DNA of 64,000 bases, taken from positions 44,063 through 108,062 of the forward strand of contig NZ_RYFV01000006.1 in the NCBI RefSeq assembly GCF_004104015.1, read 5' to 3'. Source of the stretch: Actinomyces oricola. GTDB taxonomy: Bacteria > Actinomycetota > Actinomycetes > Actinomycetales > Actinomycetaceae. Made by a program: the position numbers and the translations under genes. The notes under the pieces are model-generated. The model was not told where the DNA came from, did not search any database, and saw only the letters and a list, made by a program, of their open reading frames with translations. Positions within the stretch are counted from its first letter, which is position 1. Each line of letters opens with the position of its first letter. Positions 28,292 through 37,746 of this stretch are shown piece after piece.

Positions 28292-29242
28292 TCAGCGGAG
28301 CCGGACCAGAGCGTTGTCAATGAGCCGGGTGGTGCCCACGCGGGCCGCGAGCGCCAGAAGGCCGGTGCGCGCGCTCCCGCCCGTGCAGGGCACAGCCTCC
28401 CCGGGCGCGGGCAACCCCAGCCCCGCCCCGGCCAAGTCAATAAAAGTGTCCGGGTCGACCAGGGCAACATAGTCGACCTCCACCCCGGGGGCGGCGGACA
28501 GGTGGGTCAGCGCCGCCTCACGCACGCCGGCGGCACTATCGCCTCGCTTGGCGGCGTTGCGCCCGGCCTCCAGCGCCTGAGACAGGGCCAGGGCCTGGAG
28601 CCGCTGATCGGAGGACAGGTAGGCGTTGCGCGAGCTCATGGCGAGCCCGTCGGCCTCGCGACGGATATCCACGGGCACGACCTCCACCGGCACCGCCAGG
28701 TCACGCACCATGGCCCTGACAATGGCGAGCTGCTGAGCATCCTTGCGCCCGAAGAGGGCCCACTGAGGCGCGGTGAGATGCATGAGGGAGAGCACCACCT
28801 GACACACCCCGGCGAAGTGAGTGGGCCGGGTCCGCCCCTCCAGGACGGTGGCCATGGGGCCGGGGTCAATGCGCACGTTTGGCTCTCCGTGGGGGTACAT
28901 GACCTCGGGGGAGGGGGCGAAGACGACGAGGCGCCCCACGCGCAGAGCCCCGCCGGAACCATCCAGGGCGCCCCTGAGCCCCTCAATGTCGCGCTCCAGG
29001 GTGCGCGGGTAGGCTTCCAGGTCCTCACCGGGAGCGAATTGGAGGGGGTTGACGAAGATGGTGACCACAACGGTCCCTTCGCCGCCCACCCGCCGGGCGG
29101 CCTCGGCGACGAGGTCGAAATGCCCCTGATGGAGGGCCCCCATGGTCATAACAACGGCACGGGGGGCGCAGTCCCCTGCCAGGGCGTCGGTAAGCTCGGC
29201 GCGGGTGCGGGCCAGGGTGACCGGAGCATGGGTGCGGGGCAT
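28292..29242 (-). CDS. panC: Pantothenate synthetase
   Basis: This 316-residue ATP-dependent ligase joins pantoate and beta-alanine. Motifs visible are [15 protein letters not shown] (the HIGH-like nucleotide site), [42 protein letters not shown] and the KMSKS-like [15 protein letters not shown]. panD is 170 bases downstream, giving two successive steps of the pathway. The DUF2520 gene lies upstream across a gap with tandem repeats. Confidence 0.96.
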   Translation of the reverse strand: MPRTHAPVTLARTRAELTDALAGDCAPRAVVMTMGALHQGHFDLVAEAARRVGGEGTVVVTIFVNPLQFAPGEDLEAYPRTLERDIEGLRGALDGSGGALRVGRLVVFAPSPEVMYPHGEPNVRIDPGPMATVLEGRTRPTHFAGVCQVVLSLMHLTAPQWALFGRKDAQQLAIVRAMVRDLAVPVEVVPVDIRREADGLAMSSRNAYLSSDQRLQALALSQALEAGRNAAKRGDSAAGVREAALTHLSAAPGVEVDYVALVDPDTFIDLAGAGLGLPAPGEAVPCTGGSARTGLLALAARVGTTRLIDNALVRLR

Positions 29243-29330
29243 GCCCCAAGGCTAGCCCCTGGGCGTCGACCCGCCCGAGCACTCTCCTTGAACCCGCCTG
29301 GTTCCCACCACCCAACCGCCCCGCGGGGCG

Positions 29331-29416
29331 GACCGGCAGAAACCGGGCGGACCGGCAGAAACCGGGCGGACCGGCAGAAACCGGACAGACCGGCAGAAAC
29401 CGGACGGGCCGGCAGA
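29331..29416. repeat. 19-base tandem repeat, five copies, intergenic
   Basis: Copies of GACCGGCAGAAACCGGGCG start at 29331, 29350, 29369, 29388 and 29407. The first three are near-identical and the last two vary by a few bases. They fill the gap between the DUF2520 gene and panC. Confidence 0.9.
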
Positions 29417-29424
29417 GTGGGGGA

Positions 29425-30345
29425 TCAGGGGTCCAGGACCTTGTGGAGCGCAGCGGTCTGCTCGGGGGGTAAGCATCCTTCACGGCGGGCCAGGGTGGCG
29501 CGGGCCAACGCCCGGTAGCTCTCGACGACATCGCTCAGGGGCGCCCCCGCCTCATCGCGCAGCGCTTCCAGGGCGGCCAGGTGCGTCGCGACGGTTCCGG
29601 CATCCCCGCGGGCGACGGGACCGGTGAGGGCGTTGTCCCCGCCCTCACGCAGGGTGCGGTCCAGGGCGGCGGTGAGCAGGGGGCGCATGGTGGCGGCACC
29701 GTCGTTGACGCCGGCGGCCTGAAGGGCGCGCACAGCCTGGCTGACAAGAGTGACCAGATGATTGGCGCCGTGGGCGAGGGCGGCGTGGTAGGCGGGGCGC
29801 GACGCTTCCTCCAGCACGAAGGGCTCGCCGCCGAGCTCGACCACGAGGGCCTGGGCGATGGGCAGGGCGATGGTGGGGGCGGTGACGGCCATGGGGCAGC
29901 CAACCAGCCGCGCGAGGTCCACGCTCATGCCGGAGAAGGTCATGGCCGGGTGGATGGCCAGCGGGATGGCGCCCAGAGCTTGGGCGGGCTTTAGGATCCC
30001 GACGCCTTTGGCCCCACAGGTGTGGACTACCAGCTGGCCCGGCTGCCAACGCCGCAGGTCGGCCAGCCCCTGGACCAGGGGGCCGAGGGCGTCGTCAGGG
30101 ACGGCCAGGAGGACGAGTTCGGCGCGTTCGACGATGAGCTCAATGTCGAGCAGGGGGGCATTGGGCAGGAGCACGTCGGCACGTTCGCGGGAGGCTTGGG
30201 AGACGGCGTGGACGCCGATGATCTGGTGGCCGGCTGCGCGCAGGGCACTGCCCAGGACGGCGCCGACCCGCCCGGCGCTAATAATGCCCACGCCCAGGCG
30301 TCCGGGGCGTGAGCCGGTGGAGGAGATCGGGGAGGTCTCAGGCAT
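29425..30345 (-). CDS. Rossmann-fold protein with DUF2520 domain
   Basis: This 306-residue protein has an N-terminal NAD(P)-binding segment, LGVGIISAGRVGAVLGSALRAAGHQI, and a C-terminal 6-phosphogluconate-dehydrogenase-like helical DUF2520 domain (from about residue 150, HPAMTFSG and AAYHAALAHGANHL-like helices). The reaction is not known. In Actinobacteria the gene usually sits immediately before panC, as here. The ATG at 30345 lies 13 bases after the PH-domain gene stop. Confidence 0.85.
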   Translation of the reverse strand: MPETSPISSTGSRPGRLGVGIISAGRVGAVLGSALRAAGHQIIGVHAVSQASRERADVLLPNAPLLDIELIVERAELVLLAVPDDALGPLVQGLADLRRWQPGQLVVHTCGAKGVGILKPAQALGAIPLAIHPAMTFSGMSVDLARLVGCPMAVTAPTIALPIAQALVVELGGEPFVLEEASRPAYHAALAHGANHLVTLVSQAVRALQAAGVNDGAATMRPLLTAALDRTLREGGDNALTGPVARGDAGTVATHLAALEALRDEAGAPLSDVVESYRALARATLARREGCLPPEQTAALHKVLDP

Positions 30346-30358
30346 GTTGTCGATCGTC

Positions 30359-32059
30359 TCATGCCTGCCCGGGAGGGCTGTCGCTGACGGCCCGGGCCAG
30401 CCAGCGGTCCAGTTGTTCCTCTTTGCTGCGGCGCAGGGCCCGCTCACTAATGAGGTGGTGGATTTGGGCGGCGTCCGCGGCGTCGAGGTTGCTAATGGCG
30501 GTGACCACGTCCCGGTCCACCATGTCCAGGCTCAGGCGGGCTAGGCGCCGGCGTCGCGCGAAGGGCCCCTGGGTGACTTTGAGGGATTGAATGCGCTCGT
30601 AGGGCACGACGCTCACGCGCCGCCACCACCGGCCTGCGCGAATGATGACGCAGGTGTCGGTTAGGGCGATGGCGTCGCGCCGCCACCCTAGGGGCGCCCA
30701 TATCCAGGCACGGCGCGGCAGGCGGATGAAGCCGCGTTGCGGGGATCCTGCGGGCGCGTCGGCGGGGCCGACGCCTTCGTTGTCACGGCCGGTGAGGGCT
30801 TGGGCGAGGAGGCGGTTGGGGTCGGGGGCGCCCAGGTCGGGGGCCACTAGCCATAGGGCTTGCAGGGCTGTGCTGCGATCGCCGACCGGCAGGAGCGCGG
30901 TGGTGGAGGAGGAGGCCCGCTCCGAGTTGTCTGGGCGCTCGCGCCCGGCGACGGTGACGATGGCGCTCCACCAGTCCTTGCGGCGCCACAGGGCGGATTG
31001 GCGCAGGGCGACGGCGTGGATGCGCCCTGGGGGCAGGGTCACTGAGGTGTCGGCGGTCAGGCCGAAGCGCATACGGATGCCGGCGGGGGTGGCGGCGGCG
31101 TTGAAGCCCCAGCCGCGGTTGAACGCCGACCAGGACGCGGAGGTGAAGGCCGTGGGGATGGCGATAATGGGCAGGAGCGCTATGAGGGCTTCCCATGGGC
31201 GTGAGGTCAGGATGGCGGTGGCGATGGCTGCGCCTGCCGTCACCAGGGTGAGGGCGACGGCGGCGATGGTGCGCCCGCTGCGCACAATGGAGCCCAGGAG
31301 GATGCCGCTGTCGACGGTGTACAGGGGGTGCTCTTGAGCACCGCTCCCGGCGGCCGCCAGAGGGGTGTCGGTGACGTCTTCAAAACCGAGAATGGGGCGC
31401 GCGGATGGGGGCGGCGTGGTGGCGCCGCCGGCGTCGGTTGCACTTGTGGTGGCGTCGGCGTCGTGGGCGGCGTCTTGTGCTGTGGTGGCGCCGGCGGCCA
31501 GGTCAAGGATCTCCTGGCGCAGCCGCACCAGGTCGTTGGTGCGCAGGTATCCGATGACAATGCGGGAGTCTCTTCCTCCGGCGACTTCCACGGTTAGTTT
31601 CCCTAGGCCGACGAACCGTCCGAGCAGGGGGTGGACGATGTCGACGGATTGGATGCGGGGCAGGCGGGCTTGGCGCAGTTGCTTGTAGAGGACGCCGTTG
31701 CGCAGGTAGACGCCGTTGGCGTCTACGGCGTAGCTGCGGGCCCACCACTGGGCCACGAGTACGCCAGTCAGCAGCAGGAGGGCCCCGGCCATCCCGGTGA
31801 GGATCCAGATGAGGGTGCCGCCGGTCGGGCTGAATCCGTGTTCCTTGGCGTAGTGCACGGCGCGGATGAGGTCGTCGAGGTTCTGCACGGTGAGAATCGC
31901 CAGGACGGCGGTGATCGCCTTCCACCCCTCCAGCAGCGGGGAGATCGGGTGGACCCGGCGCCAGGTGACACCGTGGGGCAGGGCCATGCGCCCGGCTGGG
32001 TTTGCGCCGCGGCCGCGCCGGCCGGGCGCGGGCCGGGCGGTGGCGTTGTGCGCGCTCAC
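30359..32059 (-). CDS. Bacterial PH-domain membrane protein (YdbT-like)
   Basis: This 566-residue membrane protein contains several bacterial PH-like (bPH_2) domains separated by hydrophobic hairpins. YAVDANGVYLRNGVLYKQLRQ and LPRIQSVDIVHPLLGRFVGLG are typical of the first domain, and VVPYERIQSLKVTQGPFARRR of the last. Membrane segments occur near residues 50-100 and 235-300. The GTG at 32059 overlaps the stop of the preceding PH gene by 4 bases. Known relatives are implicated in envelope or toxin resistance, but the role here is unknown. Confidence 0.88.
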   Translation of the reverse strand: MSAHNATARPAPGRRGRGANPAGRMALPHGVTWRRVHPISPLLEGWKAITAVLAILTVQNLDDLIRAVHYAKEHGFSPTGGTLIWILTGMAGALLLLTGVLVAQWWARSYAVDANGVYLRNGVLYKQLRQARLPRIQSVDIVHPLLGRFVGLGKLTVEVAGGRDSRIVIGYLRTNDLVRLRQEILDLAAGATTAQDAAHDADATTSATDAGGATTPPPSARPILGFEDVTDTPLAAAGSGAQEHPLYTVDSGILLGSIVRSGRTIAAVALTLVTAGAAIATAILTSRPWEALIALLPIIAIPTAFTSASWSAFNRGWGFNAAATPAGIRMRFGLTADTSVTLPPGRIHAVALRQSALWRRKDWWSAIVTVAGRERPDNSERASSSTTALLPVGDRSTALQALWLVAPDLGAPDPNRLLAQALTGRDNEGVGPADAPAGSPQRGFIRLPRRAWIWAPLGWRRDAIALTDTCVIIRAGRWWRRVSVVPYERIQSLKVTQGPFARRRRLARLSLDMVDRDVVTAISNLDAADAAQIHHLISERALRRSKEEQLDRWLARAVSDSPPGQA

Positions 32060-32667
32060 AGGCCGGCCATTCTCTGTTCGCCGCGCTCGGAGAGGATTTG
32101 GCGCAGATGTTCGGCTTGGGCCACGGGTAGGCCGTTGATGGTGGCGTCGGTGCTGGCGGAGGCGGTGTGGAGTTTGACTTCGGCAATGCCCAGCCGTCGG
32201 GCGAGCGGCCCCTGGGAGGTGTCGACGTACTGCATGCGCCCGTAGGGGATTGTCGACAGTGAGCGAAACATGACGCCGCGCCGCCACAGGAGGTGGTCTT
32301 CGGTCAGGGCGTATCCCATGGCCCGCACCTGACGCGGGATGAGCCACAGTTCCCAGAGCATGATAGTGGCGCCCAGTGCGGCCCCGAGGTGGAACCAGGG
32401 GCTCAGGGATAGACCGAGGCCGGCGAAGGCCAGGATGAGGACGATGTTCGTCGCGCCGTTCATAAGGAGCCGGGCGGTGATGAGGCGGGGCGAGACCGGG
32501 TTGAAGTCGATGCCCGTGGGGGTGAAAGGGGAGCCGGGGGCGGTGTGGGCGCCGCCGACCGGGTCACTGGCGCGGGGGCCCGGGGCCTGGGGGACGGTGG
32601 TGATCGGCTGGCGGGCGGAGATGGGGTGAGTGTCCGGTGAGGCAGGCTGGGGGCTGGGCTCGCTCAT
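32056..32667 (-). CDS. Bacterial PH-domain membrane protein (YdbS-like)
   Basis: This 203-residue protein has a Pro-rich N-terminus, a hydrophobic hairpin (NIVLILAFAGLGLSLSPWFH then LGATIMLWELWLI) and one bPH_2 domain with ALTEDHLLWRRGVMF and STIPYGRMQYVDTSQGPLARR. The ATG at 32667 is preceded by AGGAAG. It forms a two-gene unit with the larger PH protein, to which it is translationally coupled. Confidence 0.88.
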   Translation of the reverse strand: MSEPSPQPASPDTHPISARQPITTVPQAPGPRASDPVGGAHTAPGSPFTPTGIDFNPVSPRLITARLLMNGATNIVLILAFAGLGLSLSPWFHLGAALGATIMLWELWLIPRQVRAMGYALTEDHLLWRRGVMFRSLSTIPYGRMQYVDTSQGPLARRLGIAEVKLHTASASTDATINGLPVAQAEHLRQILSERGEQRMAGL

Positions 32668-32868
32668 GGTGGCACTTCCTGGTCGCTGGGGCGCCTTATA
32701 CTCCCATACCCTCGACAAGAGCCCTCCCAGCCCGGCGGCGCCCCGCAGTGGCGCCCCGCAGCGGCAGCTCAGGAGGATGCCGGCGCGCCGGGGGCATGGC
32801 GCGCCGGTACAGGCGTACAGGGGTGCCAGGTGCTGATGGAGGCGTCAGCGAACCCTGCCCCCTACCGC

Positions 32869-32888
32869 TACCTACTTGTTAGTAGGTA
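32869..32888. promoter_or_regulatory. Perfect 20-base palindrome, probable TetR-type operator
   Basis: Arms TACCTACT and AGTAGGTA surround TGTT. It lies about 43 bases before the start of the GH3 gene and ends close to a -10-like TAAGCT. The sequence resembles TetR-family operators, but no regulator gene is next to it. Confidence 0.6.
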
Positions 32889-32930
32889 AGCTGTTGGGTG
32901 TACCGCCGAGCTTCAATGGGGAGGCCCCAC

Positions 32931-35453
32931 ATGACAGACAGCACCAGTTCAGCTATTCCCGCCGCACCCGATCTCACGCCCGGCACGGTCAGTGACGTCG
33001 CCCAGGCGGCCACCCAGGCCATTGGTGGGGACCGATGGGTGGATCCCGAGCTTGTTTCCCTAGCCCGTCGCGCTGCCGCCCAGGGCACGGTCCTGTTGCG
33101 CAATAATGGCGCTCTGCCCCTGTCACCCGGATCCCCGGTGGCGGTTCTCGGGCGCGTCCAGGTGGATTGGTTCGCCGTCGGCTACGGCTCGGGGGGCGAC
33201 GTGAACCCTCCGTACACCACCAGGCTCCTGGATTGTCTGGAGGAGGCGGGGGTCGCCGTCGTCGGCGAACTGGCAGCCGCCTACCGCTCCTGGTGCGCCG
33301 ACAATGTCCCGCCCACCGGTGAGTGGGGGCAGTGGCCCCGCTACTATCAGGAGATGCCCGTGAGCCCGCCCCTGTTGGAGGCGGCGGCCGATCAGGCCGA
33401 TACGGCGCTGGTTGTGGTGGGGCGCGCGGCCGGTGAGGACCGCGAGAACCTTCTTGAGCCGGGCTCCTACTATCTCACCCAGGATGAGCGCACTCTGCTG
33501 GGGCAGGCCGTGAACCATTTCGCCCGGGTGGTCGTTATCGTCAATTCCGGCAATGTGATGGACCTGTCCTGGGCGGAGGAGTTCGGGGTGGACGCCCTCC
33601 TGCTCGCCTGGCCCGGCGGCATGGAGGGGGCTCGCGCGCTCACTGACGTCTTGACCGGCGCCCTCGAGCCCGGGGGGCGTTTGACCGATACGATTGCGCG
33701 ACGCTACGAGGACTACCCCAGCGCCGCCTTCTTCGGGGGCACTGAGTTTAATGACTACGCCGAGGACATCCTCGTGGGCTACCGCTATTTCGAGTCCCTT
33801 GCACCCCAGGAGGTCGCTTACCCCTTCGGTTTCGGGTTGGGGTACACCTCCTGGCGGGTGGCCCCGGGCCAGGTCCATCTGGAGCGGGGGTCGGGATGCG
33901 TCACGGTGGAGGCCAGGGTGACGAATACTGGCGCCCGCCCCGGTGCGACTGTGGTCCAGGTTTACGCGGGCGCGCCGCGGTCCGGTCCGGGGGCGGGCGG
34001 GGCCGCGTCTGGGTCGGATCGGGGGCCGGTTCTGCCCGTTCCTGAGCGCACCCTGGTTGCTTTCGGCCGCACCCGCGAGTTGGCGCCCGGCCAGTCCCAG
34101 GATTTGAGCTGGCCGGTGCCCCTGGAGCACCTGGCCTCCTTCGACGATTCGGGCGCCACTGGTTTTCCTGACGCCTGGGTGCTCCAGGCCGGCGAATACC
34201 CGCTCATGGTGGGTCTTTGCGTGCGCGACGCCGTGGAGGCCGGCTCCGTGCTGGTGGAGCGCACCGAGGTTCTGCGCCGGCTCGACCAGGCCCTGGCCCC
34301 GTCCCCTGAGCACCCGTTCCGGCGAATGACCTTGGAGCGCGACGCTGCCGGGACTCCGGCTCTGGCCTGGGAGGACGTCCCTGTGGGGGCCGTGGACTTG
34401 CGCGAGCGCATTCTGGCGGGCCTGCCCCGGGATCTGCCGTTGACCGGTGACCGCGGCATTCGTTGGCACGATGTGGCTGAGGGGCGGGCCGAGCTCGATG
34501 ATTTCCTGGCCCAGTTCACCCCCGAGATGCTTGCCGACCTGACTTTCGGGGACATCACGATGAACTCCCCGCTGGGGGTGCCGGGCAATGCCGGGGCCTT
34601 CGGGGGCGTGACTCCGGCCCTGCGTGAGATGGGTGTTCCTCCGGTGGTCACTACTGATGGGCCCTCCGGTATCCGGGTGAGCGCCTACGCCTCGCTGCTG
34701 CCCTGCGGCACTGCCTTGGCCTCCACCTGGGATCCGGATCTTGTCGAGGGCCTTTACGCCCTTCACGGTGCGGAGATGGTCCGCGAGGGCTCTGACGTGT
34801 TGTTGGCCCCGGGGATGAATATTCACCGCAACCCCTTGTGCGGCCGCAATTTTGAGTATTTTAGCGAGGATCCGCTCTTGACCGGTTTGATTGCGGCGGC
34901 CGTGGTGCGCGGCATCCAGTCCCAGGGCGTGTCCGCCTGCCCCAAGCATTTTGTCGCCAATAACCAGGAGACGGCGCGCACCGTGTGCGATTCGCGGGTC
35001 TCGGCCCGGGCGTTGCGGGAGATCTACCTGCGTGGTTTTGAAATCTGCTTGGTCCACAGTTCTCCGCGGGTCATTATGACCAGCTACAACAAGGTCAATG
35101 GGCAGTGGTCGCACTACAACTACGACCTGGCCACCACTATTCTGCGCGACCAGTGGGGTTATGAGGGCCTGGTTATTACCGACTGGTGGATGCGCTATGC
35201 TCCCGATCCGCTTTTCCCGGGCCTGGCGGACTCGGCGACGCGGGTGCGCGCACAGGTGGACGTGCTCATGCCCGGCGCCCGGACCCATGACGCGGTTCAC
35301 GACGACGGCCACGATGACGCCGTGCTGGAGGGGCTGGCCGCCGGTAAGGGGCACGAACGCGGCCAGGGCCTGACCCTGGGTGAGCTCCAGCGCTGCGCAC
35401 GAAACGTCCTGCGCGCGACGCTGAGCATTCGCCTGGCGGCCACGCGGCACTGA
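32931..35453 (+). CDS. Glycoside hydrolase family 3 beta-glucosidase, permuted domain order
   Basis: This 840-residue enzyme probably cleaves terminal beta-glucosides. The usual GH3 order is reversed. Residues about 30-300 match the GH3 C-terminal domain (AAAQGTVLLRNNGALPLSPG near the start, TALVVVGRAAGEDRE later). A fibronectin-III-like part follows (EARVTNTGARPGATVVQVY). The catalytic barrel comes last, residues about 530-830, with VTTDGPSGIR, CPKHFVANNQE and the nucleophile Asp751 in VITDWWMRY. No signal peptide is seen, so it is cytoplasmic. The ATG at 32931 is preceded by GGGAGG. The gene is monocistronic between a TetR-like operator and a terminator. Confidence 0.92.
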   Translation: MTDSTSSAIPAAPDLTPGTVSDVAQAATQAIGGDRWVDPELVSLARRAAAQGTVLLRNNGALPLSPGSPVAVLGRVQVDWFAVGYGSGGDVNPPYTTRLLDCLEEAGVAVVGELAAAYRSWCADNVPPTGEWGQWPRYYQEMPVSPPLLEAAADQADTALVVVGRAAGEDRENLLEPGSYYLTQDERTLLGQAVNHFARVVVIVNSGNVMDLSWAEEFGVDALLLAWPGGMEGARALTDVLTGALEPGGRLTDTIARRYEDYPSAAFFGGTEFNDYAEDILVGYRYFESLAPQEVAYPFGFGLGYTSWRVAPGQVHLERGSGCVTVEARVTNTGARPGATVVQVYAGAPRSGPGAGGAASGSDRGPVLPVPERTLVAFGRTRELAPGQSQDLSWPVPLEHLASFDDSGATGFPDAWVLQAGEYPLMVGLCVRDAVEAGSVLVERTEVLRRLDQALAPSPEHPFRRMTLERDAAGTPALAWEDVPVGAVDLRERILAGLPRDLPLTGDRGIRWHDVAEGRAELDDFLAQFTPEMLADLTFGDITMNSPLGVPGNAGAFGGVTPALREMGVPPVVTTDGPSGIRVSAYASLLPCGTALASTWDPDLVEGLYALHGAEMVREGSDVLLAPGMNIHRNPLCGRNFEYFSEDPLLTGLIAAAVVRGIQSQGVSACPKHFVANNQETARTVCDSRVSARALREIYLRGFEICLVHSSPRVIMTSYNKVNGQWSHYNYDLATTILRDQWGYEGLVITDWWMRYAPDPLFPGLADSATRVRAQVDVLMPGARTHDAVHDDGHDDAVLEGLAAGKGHERGQGLTLGELQRCARNVLRATLSIRLAATRH

Positions 35454-35474
35454 ACTGAGCGTCCCATGGTGGGG

Positions 35475-35522
35475 CGGGAACAGCCTGTTTGCGGTCTGGC
35501 GGCCGCAGACAGGCTGTTCCCG
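35475..35522 (+). terminator. Rho-independent-type terminator of the GH3 gene
   Basis: CGGGAACAGCCTGT pairs perfectly with ACAGGCTGTTCCCG across a 20-base loop, followed by GTTTTCC. It begins 22 bases after the stop codon. Confidence 0.85.
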
Positions 35523-35813
35523 TTTTCCGTTCCCAGTGCATCACGGGCCCTTGCAGGCGCATCCCTCACCTGGGGCCGGGCGACCTAAGGGGGCCTGCGG
35601 CCCTCAGGAGAGCCGGCTTCGCGGATAGCCGGCCATGTCATGACGACGACGGAGATTATCACCTTCTGCGCGAACCTCATTGAGGCCTGTCTGAACCGCC
35701 GGATTCACGGCGGCTTTCCGGAATGACGGCCCAGCCAACAGCGCCCGCATCGACTCTATTGGGTCAGGATGCACTCTGATTGACTAACGCCACCGACTCC
35801 TCGTCGGAAATGA
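35523..35813. other. Intergenic stretch left of the CRISPR array
   Basis: No gene is supported. A 28-codon frame at 35640-35726 (MTTTEIITFCANLIEACLNR and a few residues more) is open but lacks a ribosome site. Small hairpins occur at 35611-35632 (GCCGGCT/AGCCGGC) and about 35697-35714 (CCGCC/GGCGG). Confidence 0.4.
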
Positions 35814-37304
35814 ACCGTAATGCACCTTATGGTGCGAGGTGCTTTCTGACCCTTCCCCTTCGCGCACACGGAAGAGACCGTGCGGTCTTAATGCACCTTA
35901 TGGTGCGAGGTGCTTTCTGACTAAAGATTTCGACGTCTGACACCTGACTCCTCTACTGTCTTAATGCACCTTATGGTGCGAGGTGCTTTCTGACCGCGGC
36001 CATCCTGCTCCTCCTGAGCATCGTGCTCCTGGTCTTAATGCACCTTATGGTGCGAGGTGCTTTCTGACGGGGGAGGACTGGTATGACGAATTCGAGATTC
36101 TCACGTCTTAATGCACCTTATGGTGCGAGGTGCTTTCTGACTCTCAATTCCTGAGCACGTGATGGAAGTCTTGGCGGTCTTAATGCACCTTATGGTGCGA
36201 GGTGCTTTCTGACACGAGGAATTCGACGTGCTCACTCCGGAGAGCATGTCTTAATGCACCTTATGGTGCGAGGTGCTTTCTGACATATGGTGTGTGATTA
36301 CTGCAGCGCTGTCATTCGTCTTAATGCACCTTATGGTGCGAGGTGCTTTCTGACGCCGTCACCACGGATTGGTCGATGACGCGGGGCCAGGTCTTAATGC
36401 ACCTTATGGTGCGAGGTGCTTTCTGACCTTGAGGATTGTACTGTTGATGCGCCTCAGGATGTCGTCTTAATGCACCTTATGGTGCGAGGTGCTTTCTGAC
36501 CTCAAGGCTGTACGACAACAGCTCAATCAGGAGTCTTAATGCACCTTATGGTGCGAGGTGCTTTCTGACATGGAGATCCTGCATCACCACGGTATAAAGC
36601 CGCGGTGTCTTAATGCACCTTATGGTGCGAGGTGCTTTCTGACGAGACAACACAGACCCCGACGTAGAACCCTACGTCGTCTTAATGCACCTTATGGTGC
36701 GAGGTGCTTTCTGACCGAGAAGGTCCTGGCTGAAGTCGAGGAGGTCGATTCCTGTCTTAATGCACCTTATGGTGCGAGGTGCTTTCTGACTTGCGTCGAT
36801 AGTAGCTCCATCCGTGACATCCTTGGTCTTAATGCACCTTATGGTGCGAGGTGCTTTCTGACCTACAGGGGCTTCTATTTTGAGGCTTGGCAGCGAGCAG
36901 GTCTTAATGCACCTTATGGTGCGAGGTGCTTTCTGACTGAAAAGAGACTGTCATGGACGAACCCGGTCCATCTCTTGTCTTAATGCACCTTATGGTGCGA
37001 GGTGCTTTCTGACAACAACGAACCGACCCCTTCTTCCGAAGAGAAGAAGACGTCTTAATGCACCTTATGGTGCGAGGTGCTTTCTGACCCGACGGACTAT
37101 TGTTCTTCGGGCCAATTGTCGACGTCTTAATGCACCTTATGGTGCGAGGTGCTTTCTGACGCATATTGGCGATTATATTCGCCGAACGAACTGTCTTAAT
37201 GCACCTTATGGTGCGAGGTGCTTTCTGACTGCACTGCAAGGGAAATGCAAAAACAGATTCCCGAGATGTCTTAATGCACCTTATGGTGCGAGGTGCTTTC
37301 TGAC
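35814..37304 (-). CRISPR. CRISPR array, 21 repeats and 20 spacers, read leftwards
   Basis: The 37-base repeat starts GTCTTAATGC and ends GCTTTCTGAC on the plus strand. Twenty copies are identical. The leftmost (35814-35850) has a decayed first few bases (ACCGTAA instead of GTCTTAA), typical of the leader-distal end. Spacers are all different and 32-39 bases long; such variable lengths are usual in type III. On the minus strand the repeat holds a hairpin GCACC-ATAA-GGTGC followed by exactly ATTAAGAC, matching a Cas6 cut that leaves an 8-base 5' tag. This puts the leader to the right. The nearest cas gene (cas6) is 15.5 kb away. No cas1 or cas2 is in the window. Confidence 0.98.
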
Positions 37305-37656
37305 CCCTGCCCCAGAAGCCGCGTCATGACGCCACTTCAAGGGCCTGGATCGCCACCGGCCCCGCAAGCACCCCAACGGGGTGGCTAGCACCGCCCCCAT
37401 TCTGCCACTTCTCCCTGCAATCACGCCACTCGCCACCGACGCCACTTCCACGCCCCCGGCAAACAACTTCCGACGACGTCATGCCGAAAAGTCGCCCTCC
37501 AACACCACCCCCACCCAGGACCAAAGCCCCTTGACAAACGTGATACGACTGTTCATAAAGGTGATCGACGGATTGAGTCGGTTGTGAGTAACGCGGTGGC
37601 GATACCCAACTCCCAGCCCTGACACCAGGCCCATTTGCGTATCACCTCCGACGGCT
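37305..37656 (-). promoter_or_regulatory. Probable CRISPR leader
   Basis: There is no convincing gene here. This region lies at the intact-repeat end of the array. It holds two copies of GACGCCACTTC (37328-37338 and 37438-37448; GAAGTGGCGTC on the transcribed strand) 110 bases apart, and an AT-richer patch near 37530-37565. A TTGACA followed 16 bases later by TCATAA also appears on the plus strand at 37531. The leader role is inferred from array orientation. Confidence 0.5.
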
Positions 37657-37746
37657 GCGCCCCACTGCCTCAAGCGGGGGCGCCTCCACCGCCAGCTCGG
37701 GGGCCTTGGTGCGCACCAGGCGCCCCACTGCCTCAAGCGGGGGCGC
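37657..37746. repeat. Duplicated hairpin at the end of the DUF3180 gene
   Basis: GCGCCCC and GGGGCGC flank ACTGCCTCAAGCG at 37657-37683, and the same 27 bases recur at 37720-37746. The second copy covers the stop codon of the DUF3180 gene. They probably act as terminators. Confidence 0.65.

Noticed and set aside
33123..35450. Long open frame antisense to the GH3 gene (775 codons)
   Set aside because: The GH3 protein on the plus strand has catalytic motifs; the antisense frame has none.
36558..36983. Plus-strand open frame with repeated LNAPYGARCFLT, and similar minus-strand frames
   Set aside because: These are translations of the CRISPR repeats, not a repeat protein.
37531..37565. TTGACA-TCATAA promoter on the plus strand right of the CRISPR array
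   Set aside because: There is no gene for it to drive on the plus strand; may be chance in an AT-richer patch.
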